A program made the position numbers and the translations under genes. The notes below the pieces were generated by a model. That model searched no databases and was not told the origin of the DNA. It worked only from the letters and a program-made list of their open reading frames with translations. From the NCBI GenBank assembly GCA_019236735.1, contig JAFAIM010000012.1:1-64000 (forward strand): a stretch of DNA of 64,000 nt. Reading direction: 5' to 3'. Source of the DNA: Burkholderiaceae bacterium. Lineage in GTDB: Bacteria; Pseudomonadota; Gammaproteobacteria; Burkholderiales; Burkholderiaceae_F. Below are positions 44,385 through 52,340 of this stretch, in pieces (the first letter of the stretch is position 1; each line of letters begins with the position of its first letter).

Positions 44385-44960
44385 TCAATTGACCTTCTGA
44401 CCGACCACCGTCACGCGTTGTGGGCGCTCCGCGTTCCACTTCTGCCATCCGGCTAGTTTGTCGGAGAGGGACTTATTTGTTTCTTTAAGCTGTTGATTTT
44501 CTCGTCCAAGGTCTTGAGCGATGCCGGTAACTTCTCCGATGCTGTCGAAGACTCCGTCGAGGGCTTGGGAGATTCCAGTAATTCTTGAGGTACAGGCTTC
44601 TCCGGAGGCTCTGGCGGCGGACAGGTCGGTTTCGAGAACATGGCGCACCCCGGCAGCACGGTGAGTAGCAGCAGCCAGACTCTTATCCTTTGCCTCAATA
44701 GCCTTTTCATGATCTTCGCGCTCCTTCGCCATTGTTTCGATCAACGCCTGCTTTTCTTGCTCAGCCCTGTCCGCCGCCCGCTTCAGGTCTTGCTTCGTCT
44801 GCTGTTCCTGAGCGAGTTTGGCGTTGGCGGCTGTTCGCGCGGCGAGCTGCGACTCCAATAGCAAGCCCGCGAGGAACGCCACTACAGCGACCCCCAGGTA
44901 CGCGAAGATCGTCACCGCCTGGTTCTTCGGTGGTTCACGCATCGACCCTTCGGTACTCAT
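44385..44960 (-). CDS. Rz: Rz-like inner-membrane spanin
   Basis: A 191-residue protein with one N-terminal membrane helix (AVTIFAYLGVAVVAFLAGLL) and a long charged coiled coil (KQDLKRAADRAEQEKQALIE), the layout of phage Rz i-spanins, though longer than lambda Rz. GGGAGGAAACACGG precedes the ATG at 44960. A proline-rich lipoprotein gene is nested in the +1 frame, exactly as Rz1 is within Rz. In phages the pair spans the periplasm and fuses the two membranes at lysis. No holin, endolysin or other phage gene is nearby. The region is visibly less GC-rich than its neighbours, which suggests phage origin. Confidence 0.75.
   Translation of the reverse strand: MSTEGSMREPPKNQAVTIFAYLGVAVVAFLAGLLLESQLAARTAANAKLAQEQQTKQDLKRAADRAEQEKQALIETMAKEREDHEKAIEAKDKSLAAATHRAAGVRHVLETDLSAARASGEACTSRITGISQALDGVFDSIGEVTGIAQDLGRENQQLKETNKSLSDKLAGWQKWNAERPQRVTVVGQKVN
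44453..44710 (-). CDS. Rz1: Rz1-like outer-membrane spanin lipoprotein, nested in Rz
   Basis: An 85-residue lipoprotein encoded wholly inside the Rz-like gene in another frame. The signal peptide KRLLRQRIRVWLLLLTVLPG ends at C22, and PTCPPPEPPEKPVPQE follows, the proline-rich signature of Rz1. A second, short coiled coil ends the protein (LDEKINSLKKQI). AAGGAG lies ten bases before its ATG, evidence that it is translated. The pairing of an embedded lipoprotein with an i-spanin is hard to explain by chance. Confidence 0.75.
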   Translation of the reverse strand: MKRLLRQRIRVWLLLLTVLPGCAMFSKPTCPPPEPPEKPVPQELLESPKPSTESSTASEKLPASLKTLDEKINSLKKQISPSPTN

Positions 44961-45093
44961 CCGTGTTTCCTCCCATCAATGAGGGTTCGGTTGGCACATT
45001 TGTACAGGACTTCGTCGGGTGCGTGATGCCGGGACGGGGCCAGCCGTTCGGATGTAGCGGCGCGAGCACACCCGCACCACAGCAGGCCCGCGC

Positions 45094-45810
45094 CTACTGC
45101 ACCTGGGCCGAACCGAAGTAGTAGTTGAACTCGCTGCGCAGCGCCGCCAGCTTCGGATCGGCGGCCGCATCTTTCAGGAACAGATCGACGGTCGACCGCG
45201 CCCATTTGATGCCGTCTTCGCCGAGACCATAGGTCTTGTCTTGCGTCCAGATGTTGCGGACTCGCGTGAGCGACGTGCTGTACGTATGGGACGTCACCGG
45301 CACGCCGTTGACCAATACTTCGTAGACGATGGAATGGTTGCCGCTGGATACCTGCGGAATCAGACCCAGCGTCACTCCGGCCAAGAAACCGGTTGCGGTG
45401 GCCGCGCCGCGGTCGATCCGGTATGTGTGGTACACGCGCAACTCGATCGGGCTGCCGATTGCTTCGCGGCTGAGCTTGTCGAACTGCGGTGCGTGGTGGA
45501 TCGAGTCGAATAGGTCGTTGGTGACCGAGTCGGAGTTGTAGCGCAGCGCAGGCAGAGCCACATCTTGCGCAGCCGTGGCTGGCGGCGCTGCGGCTGCCGG
45601 CTGTGCGGCGCCTGCAGGCGGCACCGGAGCCGATGCGGGCTGTTCGGCGGCCGCAGGCGGCACCGGAGCCGATGCCGGTTGTTCGGCCGCCGCGGGTGGC
45701 GTCGCCGGGCTGCCGCTTTCGCCGCTGCCACCTTTCGTATCGTCGGCAAAGCAGGCGGTCGACCACAGAAGCGCGCCGGTCAGCAGCAAGAGCCTGCTCG
45801 ACCTACTCAT
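45094..45810 (-). CDS. Exported protein with Pro/Ala repeats and an unassigned C-terminal domain
   Basis: A 238-residue protein from the ATG at 45810, which overlaps the stop of the protease gene. The track ORF starts 46 codons earlier in the protease's 3' end. A signal peptide (LLLLTGALLWSTACFADD) precedes two exact-pattern 13-residue repeats (AEQPASAPVPP). A 150-residue domain follows that I do not recognise (IELRVYHTYRIDRGAATATG; VYEVLVNGVPVTSHTYSTSL). Translational coupling to the protease suggests they act together in the periplasm or outside the cell. Confidence 0.72.
   Translation of the reverse strand: MSRSSRLLLLTGALLWSTACFADDTKGGSGESGSPATPPAAAEQPASAPVPPAAAEQPASAPVPPAGAAQPAAAAPPATAAQDVALPALRYNSDSVTNDLFDSIHHAPQFDKLSREAIGSPIELRVYHTYRIDRGAATATGFLAGVTLGLIPQVSSGNHSIVYEVLVNGVPVTSHTYSTSLTRVRNIWTQDKTYGLGEDGIKWARSTVDLFLKDAAADPKLAALRSEFNYYFGSAQVQ
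45614..45691. repeat. Two tandem copies of a 39-base unit
   Basis: The unit beginning GCAGGCGGCACCGGAGCCGA is repeated once with four differences (45614-45652 and 45653-45691). It encodes the 13-residue AEQPASAPVPP-type repeat of the exported protein on the minus strand. A degenerate third copy lies before it. Confidence 0.75.
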
Positions 45811-46981
45811 AGCAGCGGACGCTGACAACAGCTCCGAGGGCCGCTTGGTTGGCCGTGTGGATGTCGCCATGCGGGTTCTCCTCGACGCTATTAAATTGCA
45901 GGTTGTTCTTCTGCAAGAACTTGACCGCGTAGCGGGAGTCGAGCGCAAAGTTGACGTTCTGCGGAATCACGCCCTGCTTCGCGAGCGCGGCCGCGCTCAA
46001 CGTTCCCACAGTGATCCCGAGCACTTCTCCGCCGTCGGACACGACCGGTCCGCCGCTGGAGCCCGGCTGCACCGGCGCCGAAAACTGGATCTGCCCCTCG
46101 GATCCGGTCAGTCCACCACGAGCGCTGATGTTTCCGCGGGTCAGATTCGGGGACTGCGAGAGGATGTCCTGCAACGGAAAGCCGACGTTGGTCACTGACT
46201 CGCCGAGCTCGAAGTTCAGGTTGCGCCGGAACGACAGGAAAGCCGGCGAGGTCGCGCCGGTATCGAGTGCCGCGACGTCGATCACGCTGCTGGTGGCAAT
46301 GACCTTCGCCGGCACCACCTTCTCATCGCGCTTGACCTCGATCTTGGCGCACTCCTGTATCACGTGCGCCGCCGTCAGCACCTGGCCGTTGCCGTTGAAG
46401 TAGAAACCGGTTCCGCTGGCCCAGGGCTTGTCCTTTTTCACCGCGAATTCGAGCGAGCGCGACTTCAGGTCCAGCGTCGCCGGGTACTTGGTCGAATCCG
46501 GACGCAGACCCCCGACCACCGCCGACATCACCTGCTGCGCAGCCTGATACGTCGCCACGTCGAGCGGACCGCCCCTTGAGAAGTCGCGAAGATCGACCGT
46601 GACGGTCTCGGTACCCTTCAGCAGCGGATCGTCGGAAGCCGCGAAGACCGCGTAGTCGAGCGTGTAGGCGACCCGTCCGGATTCGGCTTTCACCTGCGGA
46701 TGCAACGCAAGCAGCAGGCCGAACGAATCGTCGGCGCCGGCCTCGGCCATGCGGCTCTTCGAAAAATAGACCTGTCCAGCCGACAGCACGGTGTCTTCGA
46801 GCGTGCGCCCAGATTCGAACACGCCGCCGAACCCATGAAACCGCCGGACCTGTGCCGGCATGTAGATCGCCACGGAAACGTCGGCCGGCAGCTTGACATC
46901 CTTGGACTCGGCGCACGCGGCGTCGACAGCCGCTATTGCCGCCAGCAGCCCCGCCAGCCCTCGTGGCCACAGGCCGCGCAT
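45803..46981 (-). CDS. Secreted trypsin-like serine protease
   Basis: A 392-residue exported protein. Signal peptide residues 1-23 (ends DAACAES). The N-terminal 190 residues are an unassigned domain. The trypsin-like part has the triad in order: histidine in LTAAHVIQECAK, aspartate in SVIDVAALDTG, and serine in PGSSGGPVVSDGG. The fold resembles HtrA/DegP, but no PDZ domain follows. I start at ATG 46981 behind AGGGGGGCGGA. It overlaps the start of the repeat protein gene, and the spanin pair lies downstream on the same strand. Confidence 0.85.
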   Translation of the reverse strand: MRGLWPRGLAGLLAAIAAVDAACAESKDVKLPADVSVAIYMPAQVRRFHGFGGVFESGRTLEDTVLSAGQVYFSKSRMAEAGADDSFGLLLALHPQVKAESGRVAYTLDYAVFAASDDPLLKGTETVTVDLRDFSRGGPLDVATYQAAQQVMSAVVGGLRPDSTKYPATLDLKSRSLEFAVKKDKPWASGTGFYFNGNGQVLTAAHVIQECAKIEVKRDEKVVPAKVIATSSVIDVAALDTGATSPAFLSFRRNLNFELGESVTNVGFPLQDILSQSPNLTRGNISARGGLTGSEGQIQFSAPVQPGSSGGPVVSDGGEVLGITVGTLSAAALAKQGVIPQNVNFALDSRYAVKFLQKNNLQFNSVEENPHGDIHTANQAALGAVVSVRCYE

Positions 46982-47096
46982 GCTTATCCGCCCCCCTCTG
47001 CGCGCCGACGTAACATGGGTTCGCATCCGCTCGGCGCCGTTGCCGCCCTTTGCAACTATAGCCGCTGCGCTCGACGCCAGAGGTCCAAGTTAGCGC

Positions 47097-47873
47097 CTAC
47101 CCACGGCGAGCCAGGAGCCCGCGGTAGGAATCTGCGACCACCCAGCCGCCGGCGGCCAGCACCCAAGAGATGACGGTCTCGCTCCATTGGAACGCGTCTT
47201 TGCTGCCCGCCGCCACGCTCGGCACCCACACGAGAAGCGTAAACATGCCCATCTGCAAGACCGAAAGTGCAGCCGCCAGCCGTGCATAGACGCCGACGAG
47301 TACCGCCGCTCCGGCAGCGATGTACGAGCAGCCGGTGAAGTACACCCAGAAAACATGCGACGGCAGCCACGCGGGCACTAGCGCGGCGGTTTGTTCGACG
47401 TATGCGAGATGGGCCAGACCGAAGGAGATCATGGCAAGGCCATAGAGAATCCTCGCAATGCGCACCCCGTTTTCACCGGTGGCGAAACCGAGGTGACGCC
47501 GGTCCCAGTCAGCGGCGAACCAGGCGTACAGCACCCATGCGCCTGCGACGATCACCGCGGTCTCGCCCCAGCTTTCCCACGAGACTGCCGAGGTGGGCGC
47601 ACGAACGACAGCGGGCAGTTTTAACAGCAGCAACCCAAGCAGCAGATAGGCCAGCAGCACGCGGGCGGCGGGAGCTGCCGCGCGCTTCCAGAGCAGGCCG
47701 ACGCCGGACGCGAGCGAGATCCATGCGCAGAGATACGACAACGCCTCGCGCGCGGGCACTGCCTTGGGTACCGCTTGCCAGATCGGGGCGAAATCGCCCT
47801 TGGCCAGGCCCAAGATGCCAAGGCCGATCATCGTCGCCGCGAAGAGGAGATGACCCAAGCTTGCGAGGCGCAT
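47097..47873 (-). CDS. DoxX-like integral membrane protein
   Basis: A 258-residue protein with about seven helices in two halves. The C-terminal half ([40 protein letters not shown]) matches the DoxX/DoxD-like four-helix pattern, and the N-terminal half looks like a degenerate copy ([20 protein letters not shown]). DoxX proteins are linked to quinone or thiosulfate redox processes, and one group accompanies bufferin operons. This gene is 35 kb from bufABC, so no link can be claimed. The start is ATG 47873; the track's start is a TTG two codons earlier. Confidence 0.75.
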   Translation of the reverse strand: MRLASLGHLLFAATMIGLGILGLAKGDFAPIWQAVPKAVPAREALSYLCAWISLASGVGLLWKRAAAPAARVLLAYLLLGLLLLKLPAVVRAPTSAVSWESWGETAVIVAGAWVLYAWFAADWDRRHLGFATGENGVRIARILYGLAMISFGLAHLAYVEQTAALVPAWLPSHVFWVYFTGCSYIAAGAAVLVGVYARLAAALSVLQMGMFTLLVWVPSVAAGSKDAFQWSETVISWVLAAGGWVVADSYRGLLARRG

Positions 47874-47917
47874 TGCCAACGGGACGCCAACCGCTCGCTC
47901 GACCGGCTACCGCGTGT

Positions 47918-50446
47918 TCAGAACCTGTAGCCGACCTTCACTCCGAATTCCTGCGGCTTCGTCGGATAGAGGCGCTCGTACGGGCCGCAGTCGTTCGGTA
48001 CGCAGGACGAGTTCTTGCTCAGGATCCCGCGCCGGTCGAACACGTTGTTCAGGTACGCCGTGACGCTGTAGCGATCCATCGACACACCCCCCGACAGATC
48101 GAAAGTCATGAACCCGGCCGTCGGCCCGACGAAGGCCTCATAGTCTGTTCGCAGCTGCTGCGTTGTTGAGCTCTGAAAGTTGAACCCACCCAGTACGTAC
48201 GCGTCGTACTTGTCGACTTCGAAGTTGTACTTGGCATTGCCGTTGAGCTTGAGCTTCGGGTTGATCGGCAGTTGGGTCCCTTCCGGCGCAAACACCACAC
48301 CGTGAGGCCCGCTGCAACCACTCACCTGACTGCAGAAATCCGTGCTCAGGCGCGCATCGAGCCAGGTCCCGTTGGCGGACAGCGTCAGCGCCGAGGTCGC
48401 CTTCCAGGTCACGGAGCTCTCGATGCCTTGGGACCTGGCATTTCCGGCGTTGACCGTGAAATAGATGCCGAGAATCCCCGGCTCGCTGTACTGGGTGTTG
48501 TGCCAGTTCTCCCAGAACAGTGCGCCGTTGACGAAGAGTTTATGGTCGAGCCAGCTCGTCTTCCAGCCCAGTTCATAGTTGGACAACGTATCCGCCTTGA
48601 ACGGCGCAACTTCCTGCGTCTTCCCGTTGGAGAAGGCCGTTCGATTGTTGCCACCGGGGCGGAATCCGGTCGAGTAGATGAGGTACAGCATCTTCGCCGG
48701 GTCCATCTGCCATTTGAGCTCGAGCTTGTGGGTTTCGCCGGTCTCGTGATAGCTCTTGTTGATGTTCGGGCAGTTGACGACCGTGGCAGTGGCGATCGGG
48801 CAGCCCTGCTGACCAGCCGCATTCGCTAGGCCGCTGGCGCTGCCCGAAAACCCGCCGAGAGTGTTGTACGCGACGAATCCGCGGATGCCGGCGATGAATG
48901 TGAGCTCTTTCGTGATGTCGAACGCGCCCTCGCCGAACAGCGCGTAATCGCGGTCGACGCGGCGAGCGTTCGTGTAAAAGACGTCCTCGGGCGGAGCACC
49001 TGGAATCGGGCTTGGAGGGAAGTCAAGAGCCGGGTCGGGCGGCGGCGCAACGCTCCCGAAGCCCTTGATTCGGTAGTCGGCGATGTGACTATCGACCTGC
49101 CGCTGCATGTATGCGCCCGCTGTCATGCGCAAGGGCCGGTCACCCGGCGAGGTGAACCGCAGTTCGTGGCTCTGCTTCAGGTAATGGTCGTACGTGTGCA
49201 CGAGCTGCGTCGGATCGATATCGTGCCCCAGCGAATCCTTCAGGTACGTGTAGCCCGCATAAGAGCCTCCCCCTAACGCTTTCTTGTCGTATGCGACCGT
49301 GAAGTAGGAGTAGTCCAGGATGTTGTCGACCCGGCGGCTCAGATACGCGCCGTTGTAGGTCATGTCCCAGTCCGATACCTTTCCCTGCAGCGTCAGCGAG
49401 GCCAGCTCCCAGTCGTCCCGGTTGAACTCGTGGCCGAAATCGTGAACGGTCAGGTCGCCCGCATTCGGGTCGAACAGGTACGAGCCGCGCGCAAGCTGGT
49501 TCTGCATGAACACGGTTGGCGTTACGGTCCAGTTCTCGTCGAGGTTGACTTTCAACGCTGCACGTCCGCCGTAGGAGTCGACCGAATTGAACTTGTTTTC
49601 GGCGAACTGGTTGTTGTTGACGGTCAGCGGCGCCGTGCTTATCGGGACGGTCGGAATTCCGTTCGAGTCGACTGGGGTGCCTGCAGGGTAATAAGGTCGT
49701 AGGTACGTCCGGTTGACCGGCGTGTTGTCGATGTAGCCGCCGTCATGTTGGACGAAGGCGACGACGCGCGCCGCCATCCGGTCGTTGATCGGAATGTTGA
49801 GGAAGCCCTCGAAGCTGCCGCCGGGGTCGCCCGGGCCGTACTTGCTGCCGCCGACATCGAACCCGCCTTCCCACTTGCCGATCACCGGCTTGTTCGTAAT
49901 CAAGCGCAGCGTTCCGGAAAGCGAGCTCGCTCCGTACAGGGTCCCCTGCGGTCCGGACAGCGCTTCGATCCGCGCCATGTCGTACGTGTGGATGTCGAGC
50001 GACTGGAAGATCGTCGTAACCGGCGTCTCGTCGACATACACACCGGCGGTTGGCACCGGCCCGACCGCAACGCCATCGCCGCCGGTGGTGATACCGCGGA
50101 AACTGATCTGGGACTGGCTGGGCCCGAACGACTGGTAGCTGACCGACGGCAGCAGCTTGACGTAGTCGTCGAGCGAAGTGACCTGGTGCTCGCTCATCTG
50201 CTCGCCGGTGATCGCGGTCACGCTCAGAGGCGCACTCTGCAAGCTCTCCGCTCGCTTGCTGGCGGTGACGACGATCGTCTCGGGAGTGCCAGCCGCCTCC
50301 GGCGCTGCGGTTTCCGCCGCAACCTGCTGGGCCATCGCCGGCGAAATGGCATAGGGCGCTGCCGGCACTGCGATCACCACTGCGGCAATACGGCGCGCGA
50401 TCCGCTCGATGTGGTCCCGGCGAGCGTTACACAGGTGCTTGTACAT
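47918..50446 (-). CDS. TonB-dependent outer-membrane receptor
   Basis: An 842-residue receptor from the ATG at 50446, behind GAGGGGAG. The signal peptide ends near AMAQQ (about residue 40). The TonB box is TIVVTASKRAESLQ, and the plug domain follows (QISFRGITTGGDG; YVDETPVTTIFQ; ARIEALSGPQGTLYGASSLS). The barrel ends in a terminal aromatic (KVGYRF). It is of the large type found in oligotrophic gamma- and betaproteobacteria for glycans, steroids or siderophores; the substrate is unknown. Its promoter has a palindromic operator, and it is divergent from a TPR-sulfotransferase. Confidence 0.92.
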   Translation of the reverse strand: MYKHLCNARRDHIERIARRIAAVVIAVPAAPYAISPAMAQQVAAETAAPEAAGTPETIVVTASKRAESLQSAPLSVTAITGEQMSEHQVTSLDDYVKLLPSVSYQSFGPSQSQISFRGITTGGDGVAVGPVPTAGVYVDETPVTTIFQSLDIHTYDMARIEALSGPQGTLYGASSLSGTLRLITNKPVIGKWEGGFDVGGSKYGPGDPGGSFEGFLNIPINDRMAARVVAFVQHDGGYIDNTPVNRTYLRPYYPAGTPVDSNGIPTVPISTAPLTVNNNQFAENKFNSVDSYGGRAALKVNLDENWTVTPTVFMQNQLARGSYLFDPNAGDLTVHDFGHEFNRDDWELASLTLQGKVSDWDMTYNGAYLSRRVDNILDYSYFTVAYDKKALGGGSYAGYTYLKDSLGHDIDPTQLVHTYDHYLKQSHELRFTSPGDRPLRMTAGAYMQRQVDSHIADYRIKGFGSVAPPPDPALDFPPSPIPGAPPEDVFYTNARRVDRDYALFGEGAFDITKELTFIAGIRGFVAYNTLGGFSGSASGLANAAGQQGCPIATATVVNCPNINKSYHETGETHKLELKWQMDPAKMLYLIYSTGFRPGGNNRTAFSNGKTQEVAPFKADTLSNYELGWKTSWLDHKLFVNGALFWENWHNTQYSEPGILGIYFTVNAGNARSQGIESSVTWKATSALTLSANGTWLDARLSTDFCSQVSGCSGPHGVVFAPEGTQLPINPKLKLNGNAKYNFEVDKYDAYVLGGFNFQSSTTQQLRTDYEAFVGPTAGFMTFDLSGGVSMDRYSVTAYLNNVFDRRGILSKNSSCVPNDCGPYERLYPTKPQEFGVKVGYRF

Positions 50447-50516
50447 CGAACTCCCCTCGCTTTTTGTCGTTATCCGCCCTGTTCCGATGCACGTGCGCGC
50501 CGGGCGGTTAACAGGC

Positions 50517-50545
50517 AGTTTAGGTGCCTGCTGAAACGGTTTCAA
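50517..50545 (-). promoter_or_regulatory. Promoter of the TonB receptor gene with palindromic operator
   Basis: On the minus strand TTGAAA (50545-50540) and TAAACT (50522-50517) are 17 bases apart. The perfect palindrome TGAAAC-G-GTTTCA (50532-50544) covers the -35 box and resembles operators of LacI/GalR-type repressors. No such repressor gene is in the window. Confidence 0.6.
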
Positions 50546-50579
50546 TAGCCTCGCTGGTGGGGGCAGTATTATCCGAGCC

Positions 50580-52322
50580 ATGGGTATCGAGGCTGCGGGC
50601 GAGATTTCCTCCAACCCAGGCGAGTTCATCGTGGCCCTGCGGGAGGCCGCCCGGCAAGAACCCGCCAATCCCAACAGGTGGCGCGCACTGGCGGACGCCT
50701 GCTTTCACGCGGGCCTGTCCGTTGAAGCCGATGCGGCTTACCAGCGCGCAACGCTCGTTTCTGTAAACGATCCGGTGTTGCGCGAAGCGGCGCTCGCGCT
50801 GGCGTCCAACCGGCTCGACATCGCCGAGCGGCTGATCAAGCCCCATTTAAAGGCCCACCCGACCGATGTCGCAGCGATTCGGATGCTCGCCGAGCTCGCC
50901 GCTCGGATCGGACGCCTTGACGATGCCGAGGCATTACTGACCCGGGCGATCGAGCTCGCGCCCGGATTTCTTGCAGCGCGTCAGAACATGGTGATGCTGC
51001 ACCTGCGAAAACAACGCGTAACGGAGGCGCTGGCGGAGGCGCAGAGCCTGCGGGAGGCCGAACCGGACAACCCGGCTTTCATCAACCTCGAGGGTGTAGC
51101 GCTCGCGAAGATCGGGGACTACGCGGATGCAGTGCTGCGGTTCGAGGCGGTGCTGAAACGGCGACCGAAGAGTTCGCGCATCTGGCTGAGCTACGGGCAT
51201 TCGCTGAAGACTCTCGGGCGCAGCACCGAGAGCGTTGGGGCCTACCGTCGCGCGATCGAGCTGCAGCCGTCGCTGGGCGAGGCGTGGTGGAGCCTTGCCA
51301 ATTTGAAATCGATTCGCTTCGCGTCTTCGGACGCCGAGGCAATGGAGCAGGCGTTACAAACGGGGGACCGGTTGACGGACGACGACCGTCTGCACCTGCA
51401 CTTCGCGCTCGGCAAGGCATACGAAGATGCTTGCTCGCCGCAGCCCGCGTTTCGCCACTACGCCGACGGCAACTCGATCCGCGCGAAGCAGCTCCACTAT
51501 GACCCGGGATGGGTGGAGGCGCTGGTGAACAGCGCCGTCGAACGACTCGATGCCTCGTTTTTCGCCGCACGGCGGGAGCAGGGAGACCCTAGCGCGGATC
51601 CGATCTTCATCGTCGGCATGCCGCGCTCAGGCTCGACGCTGGTGGAGCAGATCCTCGCAAGCCACTCGACGGTCGAAGGCACCCACGAGCTGCCCGACAT
51701 GGAAATGCTGGCGCGCAGCCTCGGTGCCGTCGATGCCGGCCATATCGATGCGTTGGCCCGATGCGAGCAGCAGGAGCTAGCGGCGCTCGGCGCCGCCTAC
51801 CTGAAATCGACGCGCGTCTATCGAAAAACCGGCCGACCGCTGTTCATCGACAAGATGCCCAATAACTGGCTTTTTGTGCCGATGATCCACCTGGTCCTGC
51901 CAAATGCGAAGATCGTCGATGCGCGACGCGGCGCAATGGCCTGCTGCTTTTCCAACTTCAAGCAGCATTTCGCCCGCGGCCAAGGCTACAGCTACCGGCT
52001 CGATCACCTGGCGCGCTACTACACGGCGTATGTCCGCCTGATGTCGCATGTCGATCGCGTGCTGCCGGGCGTCGTGCATCGAGTGCGGCACGAAGACATG
52101 GTAGCCGACACGGAAGCTCAGGTTCGTCGCCTGCTCGCATCGCTGGGACTGCCGTTCGAGCCTGCCTGCCTGCGCTTCTGGGAGACGGAGCGCGCGATCC
52201 AAACCGCCAGTTCCGAGCAAGTGCGCCGCCCGATTTTTCGGGACGGAGTCGATCAGTGGCGCGATTTCGATCCGTTCCTGGGTGAACTGCGCGCGGGTCT
52301 CGGAGATCTGGCGGGGGACTGA
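50580..52322 (+). CDS. TPR-containing sulfotransferase family protein
   Basis: A 580-residue protein. Residues 1-310 are TPR units (NRWRALADACFHAGLSVEAD; AFINLEGVALAKIGDYADAV; SRIWLSYGHSLKTLGRSTES). From about 345 is a sulfotransferase domain with the PAPS 5'-phosphosulfate loop IFIVGMPRSGSTLVEQILAS, then LFIDKMPNNW and the 3'-phosphate region NAKIVDARRGAMACCFSNFK. Such fusions are common next to TonB receptors in environmental proteobacteria, as here. The acceptor is unknown. The PGFS-like acceptor sites cannot be read from the sequence. Confidence 0.9.
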   Translation: MGIEAAGEISSNPGEFIVALREAARQEPANPNRWRALADACFHAGLSVEADAAYQRATLVSVNDPVLREAALALASNRLDIAERLIKPHLKAHPTDVAAIRMLAELAARIGRLDDAEALLTRAIELAPGFLAARQNMVMLHLRKQRVTEALAEAQSLREAEPDNPAFINLEGVALAKIGDYADAVLRFEAVLKRRPKSSRIWLSYGHSLKTLGRSTESVGAYRRAIELQPSLGEAWWSLANLKSIRFASSDAEAMEQALQTGDRLTDDDRLHLHFALGKAYEDACSPQPAFRHYADGNSIRAKQLHYDPGWVEALVNSAVERLDASFFAARREQGDPSADPIFIVGMPRSGSTLVEQILASHSTVEGTHELPDMEMLARSLGAVDAGHIDALARCEQQELAALGAAYLKSTRVYRKTGRPLFIDKMPNNWLFVPMIHLVLPNAKIVDARRGAMACCFSNFKQHFARGQGYSYRLDHLARYYTAYVRLMSHVDRVLPGVVHRVRHEDMVADTEAQVRRLLASLGLPFEPACLRFWETERAIQTASSEQVRRPIFRDGVDQWRDFDPFLGELRAGLGDLAGD

Positions 52323-52340
52323 CAGCCAGCTTATGCGCGG

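Noticed and set aside
44385-44960. Prophage
   Set aside because: Only the spanin pair is phage-like; no integrase, capsid, tail, holin or endolysin genes occur within the window.
47097-47873. DoxX-like protein as the fourth gene of the bufferin operon
   Set aside because: It lies 35 kb away on its own, and the buf operon is closed by a convergent toxin-antitoxin pair.
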